DNA of 64,000 bases from Mucilaginibacter lappiensis (GCF_900155965.1 NZ_FTMG01000007.1:266510-330509), one strand, 5' to 3'. Counted from the stretch's first letter, positions 1 to 8,766 are shown. Notes: a model not told the origin generated them from the sequence alone. Made by a program: numbers and translations.

Positions 1-768
1 ATTATGAAGGATAATAACCTGTTTGATGTGGAAAGCCGCAAAGGTAAGGCACCCGGTGGTTACAACTATCCGCTGGCAGAAACCGGCGCGCCGTTTATTT
101 TCATGAATTCGGCTAATACTTTCCGCGATCTCACTACTATGGTACACGAAGGCGGCCATGCGGTACATACCTTTTTAACTGCCGACCTGGAATTGAATGA
201 CTTTAAACATTGCCCATCGGAAGTGGCAGAGCTGGCTTCCATGTCGATGGAGTTGATCTCCATGGATAACTGGAACGTGTTTTTTGATAACGAAGAAGAT
301 TTGAAACGCGCCAAACGCGATCAGCTTGTTGATGTATTGAAAACATTACCCTGGGTAGCGGTAGTTGATCAGTTTCAGCATTGGATCTACACCAACCCTA
401 ACCATACCGATGCCGAGCGTACCGAAGCCTGGATCAAGATATATGAGCCATTTGGCGCGGGGTTTGCTGATTGGAGCGAACATCCTGAAGCCGAAGCCAA
501 CTTGTGGCAAAAACAACTGCATATTTTTGAAGTTCCTTTTTACTACATTGAATATGGCATGGCACAGTTAGGCGCTATAGCGGTATGGAAAAATTATAAG
601 GAAAACCCAGAGAAAGGTTTGCAGCAATATCTGGATGCCCTGAAACTGGGTTATACCAAAACCATCAAGGAGATATACGAAACAGCAGGTATCAAATTTG
701 ATTTCAGCGCTGCTTACGTCAAAGAGCTGGCCGAATTTGTAAAAGCCGAAATGGATAAAATCAACTAA
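1..768 (+). CDS. M3 family oligoendopeptidase, C-terminal part (5' truncated)
   Basis: Zinc metallopeptidase that cleaves oligopeptides, probably in the cytoplasm. The reading frame is open from the first base of the window, so the N-terminal half lies outside it. About 255 residues remain of a family that usually has 550-700. Counting from the first visible Met at base 4, the HEGGH zinc motif is at residues 48-52 and the downstream Glu of the family (in EVAELASMSME, about residue 76) supplies the third ligand. The remaining helical C-terminal lobe, with the FEVPFYYIEYGMAQLGA stretch, matches the M3 fold. A strong terminator follows directly, so this is the last gene of its transcript. The family call is firm; the exact substrate is not known. 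Confidence 0.9.
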   Translation: MMKDNNLFDVESRKGKAPGGYNYPLAETGAPFIFMNSANTFRDLTTMVHEGGHAVHTFLTADLELNDFKHCPSEVAELASMSMELISMDNWNVFFDNEEDLKRAKRDQLVDVLKTLPWVAVVDQFQHWIYTNPNHTDAERTEAWIKIYEPFGAGFADWSEHPEAEANLWQKQLHIFEVPFYYIEYGMAQLGAIAVWKNYKENPEKGLQQYLDALKLGYTKTIKEIYETAGIKFDFSAAYVKELAEFVKAEMDKIN

Positions 769-786
769 AAAAATACCGATCAAACA

Positions 787-817
787 AAAGCCCCTCCCCA
801 AACGGAGGGGCTTTTTT
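787..817 (+). terminator. Rho-independent terminator after the M3 peptidase
   Basis: An 11-bp stem (AAAGCCCCTCC paired with GGAGGGGCTTT) with a 6-nt loop runs into a T tract, 19 bases after the peptidase stop codon. Confidence 0.9.
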
Positions 818-890
818 ATTTGTAGTTAATCCAAAGTGTATTATTTTTAATACAAAAAAGCATCACTCAATCTCCTTTCATAAGGCAGGT

Positions 891-898
891 TATGTTTG
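891..898 (+). promoter_or_regulatory. candidate Bacteroidota -7 box (TATGTTTG)
   Basis: Exact match to TAnnTTTG, the -7 element of the Bacteroidota primary sigma factor. It would start a transcript about 200 nt before the start codon at 1103. No convincing -33 element is visible, and the long AT-rich leader contains no gene I can support. Confidence 0.35.
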
Positions 899-1102
899 TA
901 CCTATCCTACTCTGCCACAGTATTATGTGCCTGTCATTCCCTCTTTAAAACCACTACACGAATACTCACTGGCATAACTCTTGCATTATCTATCAATATT
1001 AATTATTTATATCTAATTGATAATCAATCAGATAATTGTCATAAAAGATTCATTATTAACTGTTTTTTTAAACCAATCACTCCTTTGGGGGTTAAATTAA
1101 GT

Positions 1103-1774
1103 ATGAAAAAGATAATTTTAAGTACAACAATCATATGCTTGTTTGCAACACTGGGTTTTAGCCAGGCTTTAAAACCGGTGCAGATAGATAGCCTGGTTTC
1201 GATATCGTTACCTGCTAATTTTTTAAAGAAGGACACCTTGGGTCAGCAAATCTATACTGGCAACGGTGCCTTTGGTTATATGGTAGTTATCAAGGCCCCA
1301 AACCCGGCTAATACCAAACCACTGGATAAAGAACGGGATTTGAACCAGGTGCTTAAAAACACGGTGAATGATATCCAGAAACAATCACGTACCGGCAGTG
1401 TTATGAACCTGCGCGATACCACTGTTGGCTCTTTAAAAGCCAAAGTATTTACGCTGCGCGTTGATAACAGCAACACCACCGGCGAATCGCCACAGTTAAG
1501 GAACTTTATCATCATATATACCCGTGAAGCTGCCTATACTATGGAGTATCTGATTCCTGAACAACGCCAGGATATAGCTAAGGGAGAGTTAAAAGCGTTT
1601 AGCAGTTCCTTAAAAATAGCTCCTGAATTGCAACGTCATGACCAGTATATATCCAATGCTAAGGGTATATCATTTGGTGCTAAGGTAGCCTTATATGGTG
1701 GTATACCTATAATACTGATCATTGTACTGATGGTTATCCGTAGAAACAGGAGATTAGCCATTGAAGAGGCTTAA
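1103..1774 (+). CDS. exported protein of unknown function with a C-terminal membrane anchor
   Basis: I do not recognise a family. The 223-residue product starts with a signal peptide (MKKIILSTTIICLFATLGFSQ, about 21 residues). A soluble region of about 165 residues follows, and a single membrane segment near the end (GIPIILIIVLMVI) is followed by RRNRR, which should stay in the cytoplasm. This suggests a periplasmic domain tethered to the inner membrane by its C-terminus. The frame stays open upstream to 896, but the signal peptide and the composition favour the ATG at 1103. The gene stands alone, with a terminator on each side. The soluble part looks like proteins that handle stress or bind small ligands, but nothing specific can be assigned. 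Confidence 0.75.
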   Translation: MKKIILSTTIICLFATLGFSQALKPVQIDSLVSISLPANFLKKDTLGQQIYTGNGAFGYMVVIKAPNPANTKPLDKERDLNQVLKNTVNDIQKQSRTGSVMNLRDTTVGSLKAKVFTLRVDNSNTTGESPQLRNFIIIYTREAAYTMEYLIPEQRQDIAKGELKAFSSSLKIAPELQRHDQYISNAKGISFGAKVALYGGIPIILIIVLMVIRRNRRLAIEEA

Positions 1775-1791
1775 TATTAAATCATTTCATA

Positions 1792-1822
1792 AAAAGGCCC
1801 GGTTTTAAAAACCGGGCCTTTT
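1792..1822. terminator. bidirectional terminator between convergent genes
   Basis: A 15-bp perfect stem (AAAAGGCCCGGTTTT and its complement) with a 1-nt spacer and T tracts in both orientations. It serves the gene ending at 1774 and the opposing PAP2 gene ending at 1829. Confidence 0.9.
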
Positions 1823-1828
1823 CTTTTT

Positions 1829-2494
1829 TTACTTACGGAGCGTATGTATCAAACCCTTATTCCATTTATCAGTATGGATAAATGATTTGCTATCCAACCA
1901 ACTCAACCAGATTACGGTTACAATTACCCCAATAACAGAACCCATCATCACATCTTCAAAAAAATGTTGGCTCAGGTACATCCTGGAATAGCCCACTGCT
2001 ATAGCTACCAGTAAAGCAGGTATACCCCACAGTTTGTTTTTACATAAATAAGTGATCACCACCGTAGCCGAAAATATAGACACTGTATGCCCCGAAGGGA
2101 AACTATGCGTAGCCAATATGTATATCCCCTTCACAAAGTGAATACGATCGAGCTGGTTTTCAAAATATATTCTGGGGCGGGGAGCGTCAAAAATGAATTT
2201 TAAAATTTGCGCTACTATGCTGGTAACGGCATAACTGGTAGCCAATAGCAAACCTTTACGGTAACTGAAAAAGCCAATGACCAGGGAAAGGATCACGGCC
2301 GTGAGGCCCTCACCTATATCGGTTACATAAGGTGCCAGCGTATCTGCCCAGGGCCTGTTTAAACCATTCACCGTGAAGTATATAGTTTCGCGACTGTAGG
2401 TTAATTTAATAATCAAACATACACACAGTACCAGCAGATATAGGATAAAAAACGGCCTTATCCGGTACAAAACATCTTTTATTCCTATCTTCAT
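1829..2494 (-). CDS. PAP2-superfamily membrane phosphatase
   Basis: Integral membrane phosphatase of the PAP2 (type 2 phosphatidic acid phosphatase) superfamily, 221 residues. Members dephosphorylate lipid phosphates such as undecaprenyl pyrophosphate, phosphatidate or phosphatidylglycerol phosphate. All three signature motifs are present: KFIFDAPRP (K-x6-RP), PSGHT, and SRMYLSQHFFEDV (SRxxxxxHxxxDV), the last two holding the catalytic His residues. About six hydrophobic segments surround them. It is transcribed away from the permease gene across a 79-bp gap. The substrate cannot be told from sequence. A second PAP2 gene lies 2.6 kb away and differs in having a signal peptide. Confidence 0.92.
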   Translation of the reverse strand: MKIGIKDVLYRIRPFFILYLLVLCVCLIIKLTYSRETIYFTVNGLNRPWADTLAPYVTDIGEGLTAVILSLVIGFFSYRKGLLLATSYAVTSIVAQILKFIFDAPRPRIYFENQLDRIHFVKGIYILATHSFPSGHTVSIFSATVVITYLCKNKLWGIPALLVAIAVGYSRMYLSQHFFEDVMMGSVIGVIVTVIWLSWLDSKSFIHTDKWNKGLIHTLRK

Positions 2495-2536
2495 GGCGCA
2501 AAATAAGCATATACTTATTCAATGCAAAAAAATGAT

Positions 2537-2544
2537 TATGTTTG
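2537..2544 (+). promoter_or_regulatory. candidate -7 box for the permease gene (TATGTTTG)
   Basis: Exact TAnnTTTG match 29 bases before the permease start codon, inside the 79-bp gap between the divergent PAP2 and permease genes. The -33 region is not clear. Confidence 0.5.
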
Positions 2545-2573
2545 AATTTGAGTTGGACTAATTAGCTGAATAA

Positions 2574-4505
2574 ATGTCGAAAAGTATATTTCGTAAGAAA
2601 TCTGTAGAAAAAATATTACATGATGTGGAGTGTGGATTTAGTGATAGCGAGCACCCGGGAACTGCAACATCGCAACTCAAAAAAGAACTTAATGTAAAAG
2701 ACCTCACCCTCATGGGTATAGCCGCTGTTGTGGGCGCAGGCATATTTTCAACCATTGGTGAGGCCTCTTTTCATGGCGGACCCGCGGTTTCCATTTTATT
2801 TGTAGTTACCGCTATTACCTGTGGCTTTTCGGCGCTTTGCTACGCGGAGTTTGCCTCACGCATACCGGTGGCGGGCAGCGCTTACACCTACGCTTACGCC
2901 TCTTTTGGCGAGCTGATAGCCTGGATCATAGGCTGGGATCTTTTAATGGAATATGCCATCGGTAATATTGCTGTGGCTATATCCTGGAGCGAATACTTTG
3001 TAAACCTATTGGAAGGTTTTAACATCCATATGCCCAAGTATCTTACCATGGATTACGTGTCGGCTCTGCGGGCACATGAACAGGTACAGGCAGCGGGCAG
3101 TCACCTGGCTGATATTGGCGACCGGGTAAAAATAGCGGCAATGGCATGGGATACTGCTCCCGGCATAGGCAACTTTAAGCTAATAGCCAACCTGCCAGCG
3201 CTGGGTATTGTGTTTGTGATCACTTACCTGGTTTACATTGGCATACGCGAAACCAAAAAGGCAACCAATGCCATGGTTATCTTAAAAATATTAATTGTTA
3301 TAGCCGTTATCGTTATCGGCTTTTTTTATGTTACCCCAGCAAACTGGCACCCTTTTATGCCTAACGGCTTTAGCGGCGTAATGAAGGGCGTATCGGGCGT
3401 TTTCTTCGCCTATATTGGGTTTGATGCCATATCAACCACAGCCGAGGAATGCGAAAAACCACAGCGCGACTTGCCTCGCGGCATGATCTATTCGCTTATT
3501 ATCTGCACAGTGCTTTATATACTCATTGCCCTGGTGCTTACCGGTATGGTAAGTTACAAAGAACTACAGGTGGGTGATCCCCTGGCATTTGTATTTGCCA
3601 AGGTTGGTCTGCATAACATCAGCTATGCTATATCTATCAGCGCGGTTATTGCTACGGCCAGTGTATTATTGATATTTCAACTGGGGCAACCGCGTATATG
3701 GATGAGCATGAGCCGCGACGGTTTACTTCCAAAAGCTTTCTCCCGTATTCACCCTAAGTTTCATACACCTGCTTTTGCCACAGTAGTTACCGGCTTTGTG
3801 GTAGCTATACCAGCCCTGTTCATGAACCTGACCGAAGTGACTGATTTAACCAGCATCGGCACCCTGTTTGCTTTTGTATTAGTATGCGGCGGTGTGTTAC
3901 TATTACCACGCGAGGCTGCACAAGCAGGTAAATTCCATTTGCCTTACGTTAACGGTAAAATAATTATCCCGCTCATAACACTCATTATTTTAGGGGCCTG
4001 TATTTACTTTAAACCGGCTCCCCAGGTGGAAATGATGCAGTTTAAAAAACTAAAAGACCGGTCGGCCATTATTGACAATCTGGATGCTGCGGATAACGCT
4101 ACACTGCTTACCAGCTTCAATACCCTTTTTGGCGATCAGCACATCACCCCAGCTAATGCCACCAAATATTTTAAGGATATCGAGGAGGATAAATTTGATA
4201 CCGCGTTAAGAGCTACCAACATCAGCGATGCTAAAAAGTATTACCTGGGCCTGGATGGCTTTCTGTATAACTTTCCTAATTACCTGTTTTTTATACTTAT
4301 TATTATTATCAGCATTTACAGCTTTATCAAAAACTTTTCACTGATACCGGTGCTGGGCTTAATGAGCTGCTTTTATTTAATGACGGAGCTGGGCTATACC
4401 AACTGGCTGCGCTTTTTAATATGGCTGGTGATAGGTTTGGTTATTTACTTTACTTATAGCTATAAAAACAGTGTGCTGGGCAGGGAGGCAAGTTCTAAGT
4501 CTTAA
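2574..4505 (+). CDS. APC-superfamily amino acid permease (CAT type)
   Basis: Amino acid transporter of the APC superfamily, closest by eye to the cationic amino acid transporter (CAT/YfnA) branch. The 643-residue protein has about 14 hydrophobic segments. The N-terminal cytoplasmic region ends in KDLTLMGIAAVVGAGIFSTIG, which carries the family's GxGIF-type substrate-binding stretch in helix 1. Helix 6 (GVFFAYIGFDAISTTAEE) and the cytoplasmic loop with EECEKPQRDLPRG are also typical. An unusual insertion of about 90 mostly polar residues (roughly 490-580) separates the last two pairs of helices; I do not know its role. The last codons (SSKS and the stop) are encoded by the first units of the word repeat that begins at 4491. 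The substrate is inferred only from the family. Confidence 0.93.
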   Translation: MSKSIFRKKSVEKILHDVECGFSDSEHPGTATSQLKKELNVKDLTLMGIAAVVGAGIFSTIGEASFHGGPAVSILFVVTAITCGFSALCYAEFASRIPVAGSAYTYAYASFGELIAWIIGWDLLMEYAIGNIAVAISWSEYFVNLLEGFNIHMPKYLTMDYVSALRAHEQVQAAGSHLADIGDRVKIAAMAWDTAPGIGNFKLIANLPALGIVFVITYLVYIGIRETKKATNAMVILKILIVIAVIVIGFFYVTPANWHPFMPNGFSGVMKGVSGVFFAYIGFDAISTTAEECEKPQRDLPRGMIYSLIICTVLYILIALVLTGMVSYKELQVGDPLAFVFAKVGLHNISYAISISAVIATASVLLIFQLGQPRIWMSMSRDGLLPKAFSRIHPKFHTPAFATVVTGFVVAIPALFMNLTEVTDLTSIGTLFAFVLVCGGVLLLPREAAQAGKFHLPYVNGKIIIPLITLIILGACIYFKPAPQVEMMQFKKLKDRSAIIDNLDAADNATLLTSFNTLFGDQHITPANATKYFKDIEEDKFDTALRATNISDAKKYYLGLDGFLYNFPNYLFFILIIIISIYSFIKNFSLIPVLGLMSCFYLMTELGYTNWLRFLIWLVIGLVIYFTYSYKNSVLGREASSKS

Positions 4506-4621
4506 GTTCTAAGTCTTAAGTTCGGAGTCTTGAGTTCGGAGCATAAAAGATAAAACTTTATCTTTAAGTCTATTATTTTTGATACTCAGAACTCAATACT
4601 TAAGACTTAAGACTCAAAACT
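4491..4621. repeat. 7-bp-period word repeat with inverted partner
   Basis: From 4491 the sequence is a run of heptamers: AGTTCTA, AGTCTTA, AGTTCTA, AGTCTTA, AGTTCGG, AGTCTTG, AGTTCGG. The partner at 4584-4621 pairs with 4491-4528 at 31 of 38 positions. The left arm contains the permease stop codon and the right arm ends three bases before the next start codon at 4625, so the element fills the whole gap. Confidence 0.85.
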
Positions 4622-4624
4622 TTT

Positions 4625-5041
4625 ATGACGTGGATATGCCCCATATGTAACCGCGAATTTTCTGCTACCAATCAGGTACATTCCTGTCGTGAACGTAACC
4701 TGGATGATTTTTTGCAGGGCAAATCGAAATACACGGTGGAGCTTTTTGATCATTTCATTACAGAATATCTGCAAATAGCACCCATCAAAGTTTACCCCAC
4801 CAAAAGCATGATCGCTATAGGCGCCCGGGTAAATTTTGCCTACGTTACCCAGTTAGGTAAAAATTTTATTGATGTGGTGTTTCCCTTTCAGGAAATATAT
4901 GAAGATAACCTGTGCTTTACCAAAATAAAAATAGTACCTGGCACTAATGACCATAACCATTATTTCAGGATGTATTTTAAAGAAGACCTGAACGATGAGA
5001 TCAGGAAATACATGAAAATGGCCTGGGAGAGGAAGTTGTGA
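4625..5041 (+). CDS. DUF5655-domain protein with N-terminal zinc-finger-like motif
   Basis: A 138-residue cytoplasmic protein of unknown function. The N-terminus has a compact C-x2-C...H-x-C pattern (Cys5, Cys8, His19, Cys21), which suggests one bound zinc ion. The rest (from about residue 30, LQGKSKYTVELFDHFITEY to the end) resembles the DUF5655 domain found in small bacterial proteins and after some nuclease-like domains. No membrane segment or signal peptide is present. It lies between two word-repeat elements and converges on the second PAP2 gene. No function is proposed. Confidence 0.8.
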   Translation: MTWICPICNREFSATNQVHSCRERNLDDFLQGKSKYTVELFDHFITEYLQIAPIKVYPTKSMIAIGARVNFAYVTQLGKNFIDVVFPFQEIYEDNLCFTKIKIVPGTNDHNHYFRMYFKEDLNDEIRKYMKMAWERKL

Positions 5042-5128
5042 GTTTAGAGTTCGAAGTCTTGAGTCCGAAGTTCTAAATATAAAAAAGGTAATTTTAGACT
5101 TATGACTCAGAACTTCGGATTTAAGACT
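5041..5128. repeat. 7-bp-period word repeat hairpin between convergent genes
   Basis: Heptamers AGTTTAG, AGTTCGA, AGTCTTG, AGTCCGA, AGTTCTA begin on the last base of the DUF5655 stop codon. An inverted partner (TAGACTTATGACTCAGAACT and onward) occupies 5095-5128, four bases before the end of the opposing PAP2 gene. It could act as a terminator hairpin, but it lacks a GC-rich stem. Confidence 0.8.
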
Positions 5129-5132
5129 ACTC

Positions 5133-5750
5133 TTACTCAGGATAAGTCTTATGCTTTTTCTTACCGAGGATCCATTGCTGCGCTTTGAAGCTCAGGTAAG
5201 CTGAGCCTGCGCCAACAATTGCACCGGCTACCACATCACTGGGATAATGAACACCCAGGTACATTCGCGAATATCCTACAGCGCCAGCGTATAAAAATGA
5301 AGGCGCTATCACATACCACTTGGGTATAGCCAAACTTAAGGAGGTAGCCGCCGAAAAAGCAAATGCGGTATGCCCTGATGGAAAGGAAGCATCTGTAGGT
5401 CCGGGAAATTCTTTCAACGTTATCAGATCGGGATGTGCAATGAATGGCCGGGTACGGTTAAATATCTTTTTTAACACATAGGTAGATCCCCCTGCAATGA
5501 TCAGGGAGGCCCCAGCCTGTAAACCGGTGATTTTAAGATCATCGTCATGGTTTACAAAACCAGCTACCAGGAAACCAACGGGTACCGCGGCATCAACATA
5601 AATAGCCTTTTTCGTAATAAATCTCCAGGTTTTATCACCACCGCGAACCGGGCCATTGATATCTTTTAACAGGTTAAGATCAAGTCCCTGGGCAAATAAA
5701 CCGGTGGTAAAAAGCAATGCCCAAAACGTTAAATATAATTTCTTTTTCAC
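5133..5750 (-). CDS. PAP2-superfamily phosphatase with signal peptide
   Basis: A second PAP2 phosphatase, 205 residues. Unlike its neighbour it begins with a cleavable-looking signal peptide (MKKKLYLTFWALLFTTGLFAQ). The catalytic motifs are KKIFNRTRP (K-x6-RP), FPSGHT and SRMYLGVHYPSDV. The motifs lie between hydrophobic helices, so the active site probably faces the periplasm. Such proteins often dephosphorylate undecaprenyl pyrophosphate or lipid A-type substrates, but the substrate here is unknown. The gene ends at the repeat hairpin it shares with the DUF5655 gene; upstream is a 216-bp gap with a tandem repeat. Confidence 0.92.
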   Translation of the reverse strand: MKKKLYLTFWALLFTTGLFAQGLDLNLLKDINGPVRGGDKTWRFITKKAIYVDAAVPVGFLVAGFVNHDDDLKITGLQAGASLIIAGGSTYVLKKIFNRTRPFIAHPDLITLKEFPGPTDASFPSGHTAFAFSAATSLSLAIPKWYVIAPSFLYAGAVGYSRMYLGVHYPSDVVAGAIVGAGSAYLSFKAQQWILGKKKHKTYPE

Positions 5751-5839
5751 TTACAGGATTTTATTCAAACGCCGTAAAAGTGAAAAAACATTCTGTAGTA
5801 ATACTGAATTAATATTGACTTAACACCTTTTTTTGAGAG

Positions 5840-5915
5840 GAGCAAAGATTATTGGAACAAGGAGCAAAGATTTTGGGAACAAAGAGCAAAGATTTTGGGA
5901 ACAAAGAGCAAGATT
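5840..5915. repeat. 22-bp tandem repeat, about 3.5 copies
   Basis: Units at 5840-5861, 5862-5883 and 5884-5905, followed by a partial one. Copies two and three are identical (GAGCAAAGATTTTGGGAACA plus AA); the first differs at four positions. It lies between the PAP2 gene start and the kup stop codon. Confidence 0.9.
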
Positions 5916-5939
5916 AAGTCCTTAAGTCTAAAAGTCCTT
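5916..5939. repeat. 8-bp-period word repeat, three units
   Basis: AAGTCCTT, AAGTCTAA, AAGTCCTT follow the 22-bp tandem directly. The words resemble those of the longer word-repeat elements at 4491 and 5041. Confidence 0.6.
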
Positions 5940-5966
5940 GATCCCATAATCCTTCCTCCCAAAAAA

Positions 5967-7916
5967 CTAATTTACCCGGTGTATCTCTATAGCTTCAGGG
6001 ATCGATAGCATCAACGGGACTTTCTCTACGGTAACAAAGCTCAGGTCAAGACCGAAGCCCCGTTCCTCAGACAAACTCACCTTTTTAAGCTGTACATAAA
6101 AATCCATAATAAACCGTTCGTAGAACGACAGGCTATGTGAGCGCGACAATACTTTCTCGATCACCACAAACCTGAAATCGCCAACGATCTTATGCTTGTT
6201 TAATGATTTATAATGACTGGTAATATCCACCTCGCCTTTTTTAACCAGGTCTTCCACCACTTTGCGGAACAGCAGGTTTATCTGTTGCTCCACCCGAAAA
6301 CCCAGTTTAAAGTCGATCCTGATGAGCTTGTTAGGCACCAGGAACTCCACTTCGTATTCGCGTTTGTAAGGCTCATCAACCACATCAACGTGCACCAGCC
6401 AGTAAACATCGGCCCGTTTGGGCTGCTTTTGCAATATGGAGTAAACTATTTTCGATTCAATTTCGGAGTTAAAATTAGCACTGGTCAGATACACCAGTTG
6501 CGAGGCATATTTAGGTACAGTTTCATCCGCGCTCAATTCCTTAAGAATATCAAAGTAATCATCAATACCCACAAACTTCACATAACGGTTCCTGATCTTA
6601 CGGGCAGTATGCCAGGTCCACATTACAGTGAACAGCACAAACCCTATTGAAAGGGTAAACCAGCCACCATCAGAAAACTTGTGTAAGTTACCCGCCAGGA
6701 AAGTGCCCTCGATAACCAGGTAAACAATCAAAAACGTTGTAATGATATAACTTGGTACCTTTTTGCGCTTCAGGAACTTAGATACCAATATGGTAGTCAT
6801 GAGCATCGCCACAGTTATACTTAAACCATAGGCCGCCTCCATCCTATCAGAATGACGAAATATAAGCACTACCCCTAAACAGCCTGCCCAAAGTATCCAG
6901 TTTACACTGGGCACATACAGCTGGCCTTTTTGTTCCGATGGATAATTGATACGCACCTTGGGCCACAGGTTAAGTCTTACCGCCTCGGCTATTAGCGTGA
7001 ACGAGCCCGATATCAGGGCCTGGCTGGCAATAATAGCGGCAACGGTGGCAATACCAATACCGTATAGCAAAAACCACACTGGCATTATCTTATAAAACGG
7101 ATTATTAATATTAAGGTCCATCGCAGTGCCGTTGCGTTGCAATAACCAAACCGCCTGTCCCAGATAGTTTAATATCAAACAAGTTTTAACATATATCCAG
7201 CTGATGCGGATATTGGCTTTACCGCAATGCCCCAGGTCGGAGTATAAAGCCTCGGCTCCGGTGGTACATAAAAATACGGCGCCCAGTACAATAAACGCGT
7301 TACCGCTGGTGCTTGAGCTTAGTAATTTATAGGCATAATATGGGTTTAAAGCTCTTATTACAATGGGATCATGTATGATGTAACTTATCCCCAGTACGCC
7401 CATCATCGTAAACCAAATAAACATGATAGGGCCAAAAGCCTTACCCACCAATGATGTACCAAATTGTTGTATTACAAAAAGCACGGTGATGATAGCCATT
7501 ACAATTTCAACCGTTGGCAAACGGGGGTAATAGGTTTGCAAACCCTCAATGGCCGATGATATGGTAATAGGCGGCGTAATGATACCATCGGCAAGCAGCG
7601 CGCAACCACCTACCACAGCAGGTACAATAAGCCATTTTGCTTTACGGCGAACCAACGAAAAAAGTGAGAAAATACCACCTTCGCCCTTGTTATCGGCACG
7701 CAGGGTGATCACTACATATTTCAATGTAGTTTGCAGGGTAAGCGTCCAGAAGATGAGGGATACTCCTCCGAGTATTAATGTTTCGGAAATTCGTTGCTGG
7801 CCAACTATAGCCTTAAATACGTATAATGGAGAGGTACCAATATCACCGTAAATTATTCCTAAACTGATGAGCAGGCCTGCGGCCGTCAGTTTTTGCAGAT
7901 CTTTATGGTTCGACAC
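5967..7916 (-). CDS. kup: Kup-family low-affinity potassium uptake protein
   Basis: Potassium/proton symporter of the KUP/HAK/KT family in the inner membrane. At 649 residues it has the usual length. The N-terminal signature LISLGIIYGDIGTSPLYVFKA is nearly canonical, and TGAEALYSDLGHCGKANIRISW in the loop after helix 5 is another family hallmark. About 12 membrane segments occupy residues 10-450, and a soluble C-terminal domain of about 190 residues follows. It is divergent from the T9SS-domain gene at 8111 across 194 bp. No regulatory element such as a c-di-AMP riboswitch could be recognised upstream. Confidence 0.97.
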   Translation of the reverse strand: MSNHKDLQKLTAAGLLISLGIIYGDIGTSPLYVFKAIVGQQRISETLILGGVSLIFWTLTLQTTLKYVVITLRADNKGEGGIFSLFSLVRRKAKWLIVPAVVGGCALLADGIITPPITISSAIEGLQTYYPRLPTVEIVMAIITVLFVIQQFGTSLVGKAFGPIMFIWFTMMGVLGISYIIHDPIVIRALNPYYAYKLLSSSTSGNAFIVLGAVFLCTTGAEALYSDLGHCGKANIRISWIYVKTCLILNYLGQAVWLLQRNGTAMDLNINNPFYKIMPVWFLLYGIGIATVAAIIASQALISGSFTLIAEAVRLNLWPKVRINYPSEQKGQLYVPSVNWILWAGCLGVVLIFRHSDRMEAAYGLSITVAMLMTTILVSKFLKRKKVPSYIITTFLIVYLVIEGTFLAGNLHKFSDGGWFTLSIGFVLFTVMWTWHTARKIRNRYVKFVGIDDYFDILKELSADETVPKYASQLVYLTSANFNSEIESKIVYSILQKQPKRADVYWLVHVDVVDEPYKREYEVEFLVPNKLIRIDFKLGFRVEQQINLLFRKVVEDLVKKGEVDITSHYKSLNKHKIVGDFRFVVIEKVLSRSHSLSFYERFIMDFYVQLKKVSLSEERGFGLDLSFVTVEKVPLMLSIPEAIEIHRVN

Positions 7917-8086
7917 TATTATATTTTAAAAGATGCAAAAATATTAATTTTTTCCCGTAAACTTAAATAAACATTAAACGTATAAATGAAAGACGAGTCT
8001 AAACTATAAAATGGACACATTTTGTTAAATTTTGTTAAAATGTTTTACAAAAGCATCATTTTTTTAATTGATGAGGGCTTTATTTA

Positions 8087-8094
8087 TACTTTTG
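8087..8094 (+). promoter_or_regulatory. candidate -7 box (TACTTTTG)
   Basis: TAnnTTTG match 17 bases before the start codon at 8111. A TTG at 8068-8070 could serve as the -33 element, though the spacing of 16 bases is shorter than usual. Confidence 0.4.
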
Positions 8095-8110
8095 TAGGCG
8101 AAGACTTAAT

Positions 8111-8623
8111 ATGAGGCGAAAAATAACTTATACCTTTATTTACACCTATACCTGGTTCGTACTAATTGCGATGGCAGTTTTTATGAACTTTGCTTTTGTC
8201 TCCGATGCCAAAATTAAAAACGACACTACTTATTTGCGTGTTTCAAAAGGTAAAGGTTCCAAACCCTCTTATTTAAAAAATGGTCTGCACCTGGTATTAC
8301 CGCCATTAAAACCGGCCGTAACCTCAAGCGTAAAAGTCAGCGTATCGCACCCGGAAGATAAGTTGTTGAATGATGTTCAGTTATACCCAAACCCGGTTAC
8401 CGATCAAATCAATTTAAAATATACCCTATCCCGCAATACCAATGTCACCATTAAAATAATGGATGTATTGGGCAACGATATCACCACTATGTTTTCGTCG
8501 AGGGTTGATTCCGGCGATCATAACATCAACTATCCTATAGCCAACAAACTTACCCGCGGCTTTTACTTCGTACGCGTGGTAGCCGGTACCGAATCGGTTA
8601 TTAAACGTATCTCGGTACTGTAA
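8111..8623 (+). CDS. very small T9SS type A sorting domain protein
   Basis: A 170-residue protein whose last 75 residues or so form a type A T9SS C-terminal sorting domain: VQLYPNPVTDQINLKYTL, then VTIKIMDVLGND, and GFYFVRVVAG...KRISVL at the very end. The N-terminus has a hydrophobic stretch (WFVLIAMAVFMNFAFV) that acts as signal peptide or anchor. That leaves only about 55 residues of passenger, which is basic and low in complexity and has no domain I can name. T9SS would export the protein and attach it to the cell surface. The passenger is oddly small for a T9SS cargo, so it may be a remnant or a structural surface peptide. Confidence 0.85.
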   Translation: MRRKITYTFIYTYTWFVLIAMAVFMNFAFVSDAKIKNDTTYLRVSKGKGSKPSYLKNGLHLVLPPLKPAVTSSVKVSVSHPEDKLLNDVQLYPNPVTDQINLKYTLSRNTNVTIKIMDVLGNDITTMFSSRVDSGDHNINYPIANKLTRGFYFVRVVAGTESVIKRISVL

Positions 8624-8627
8624 TTAA

Positions 8628-8757
8628 TTCGGATTTCGGATGTTCGATTTCGGATTTAATTTTTATTCCGGATTTATTTTAGAATTTTTGGCTTTCAGAT
8701 TTATATCGTCTGTATCTATAATTAACAAAATCCGAAATCGAACATCCGAAATCCGAA
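8628..8757. repeat. 7-bp-period word repeat, 30-bp perfect inverted repeat
   Basis: Left arm 8628-8657 is four heptamers (CGGATTT, CGGATGT, TCGATTT, CGGATTT) after TT. Right arm 8728-8757 is its exact reverse complement, with a 70-nt AT-rich loop between. It starts four bases after one stop codon and ends nine bases before the next start codon. Confidence 0.93.
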
Positions 8758-8766
8758 ATAAAACAA

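Noticed and set aside
896..1102. Upstream extension of the exported protein at 1103
   Set aside because: The added 69 residues have no conserved look and would bury the signal peptide in the middle; the region is AT-rich leader.
6213..6650. ORF on the plus strand inside kup
   Set aside because: Composition of a shadow frame; kup is complete and conserved on the other strand.
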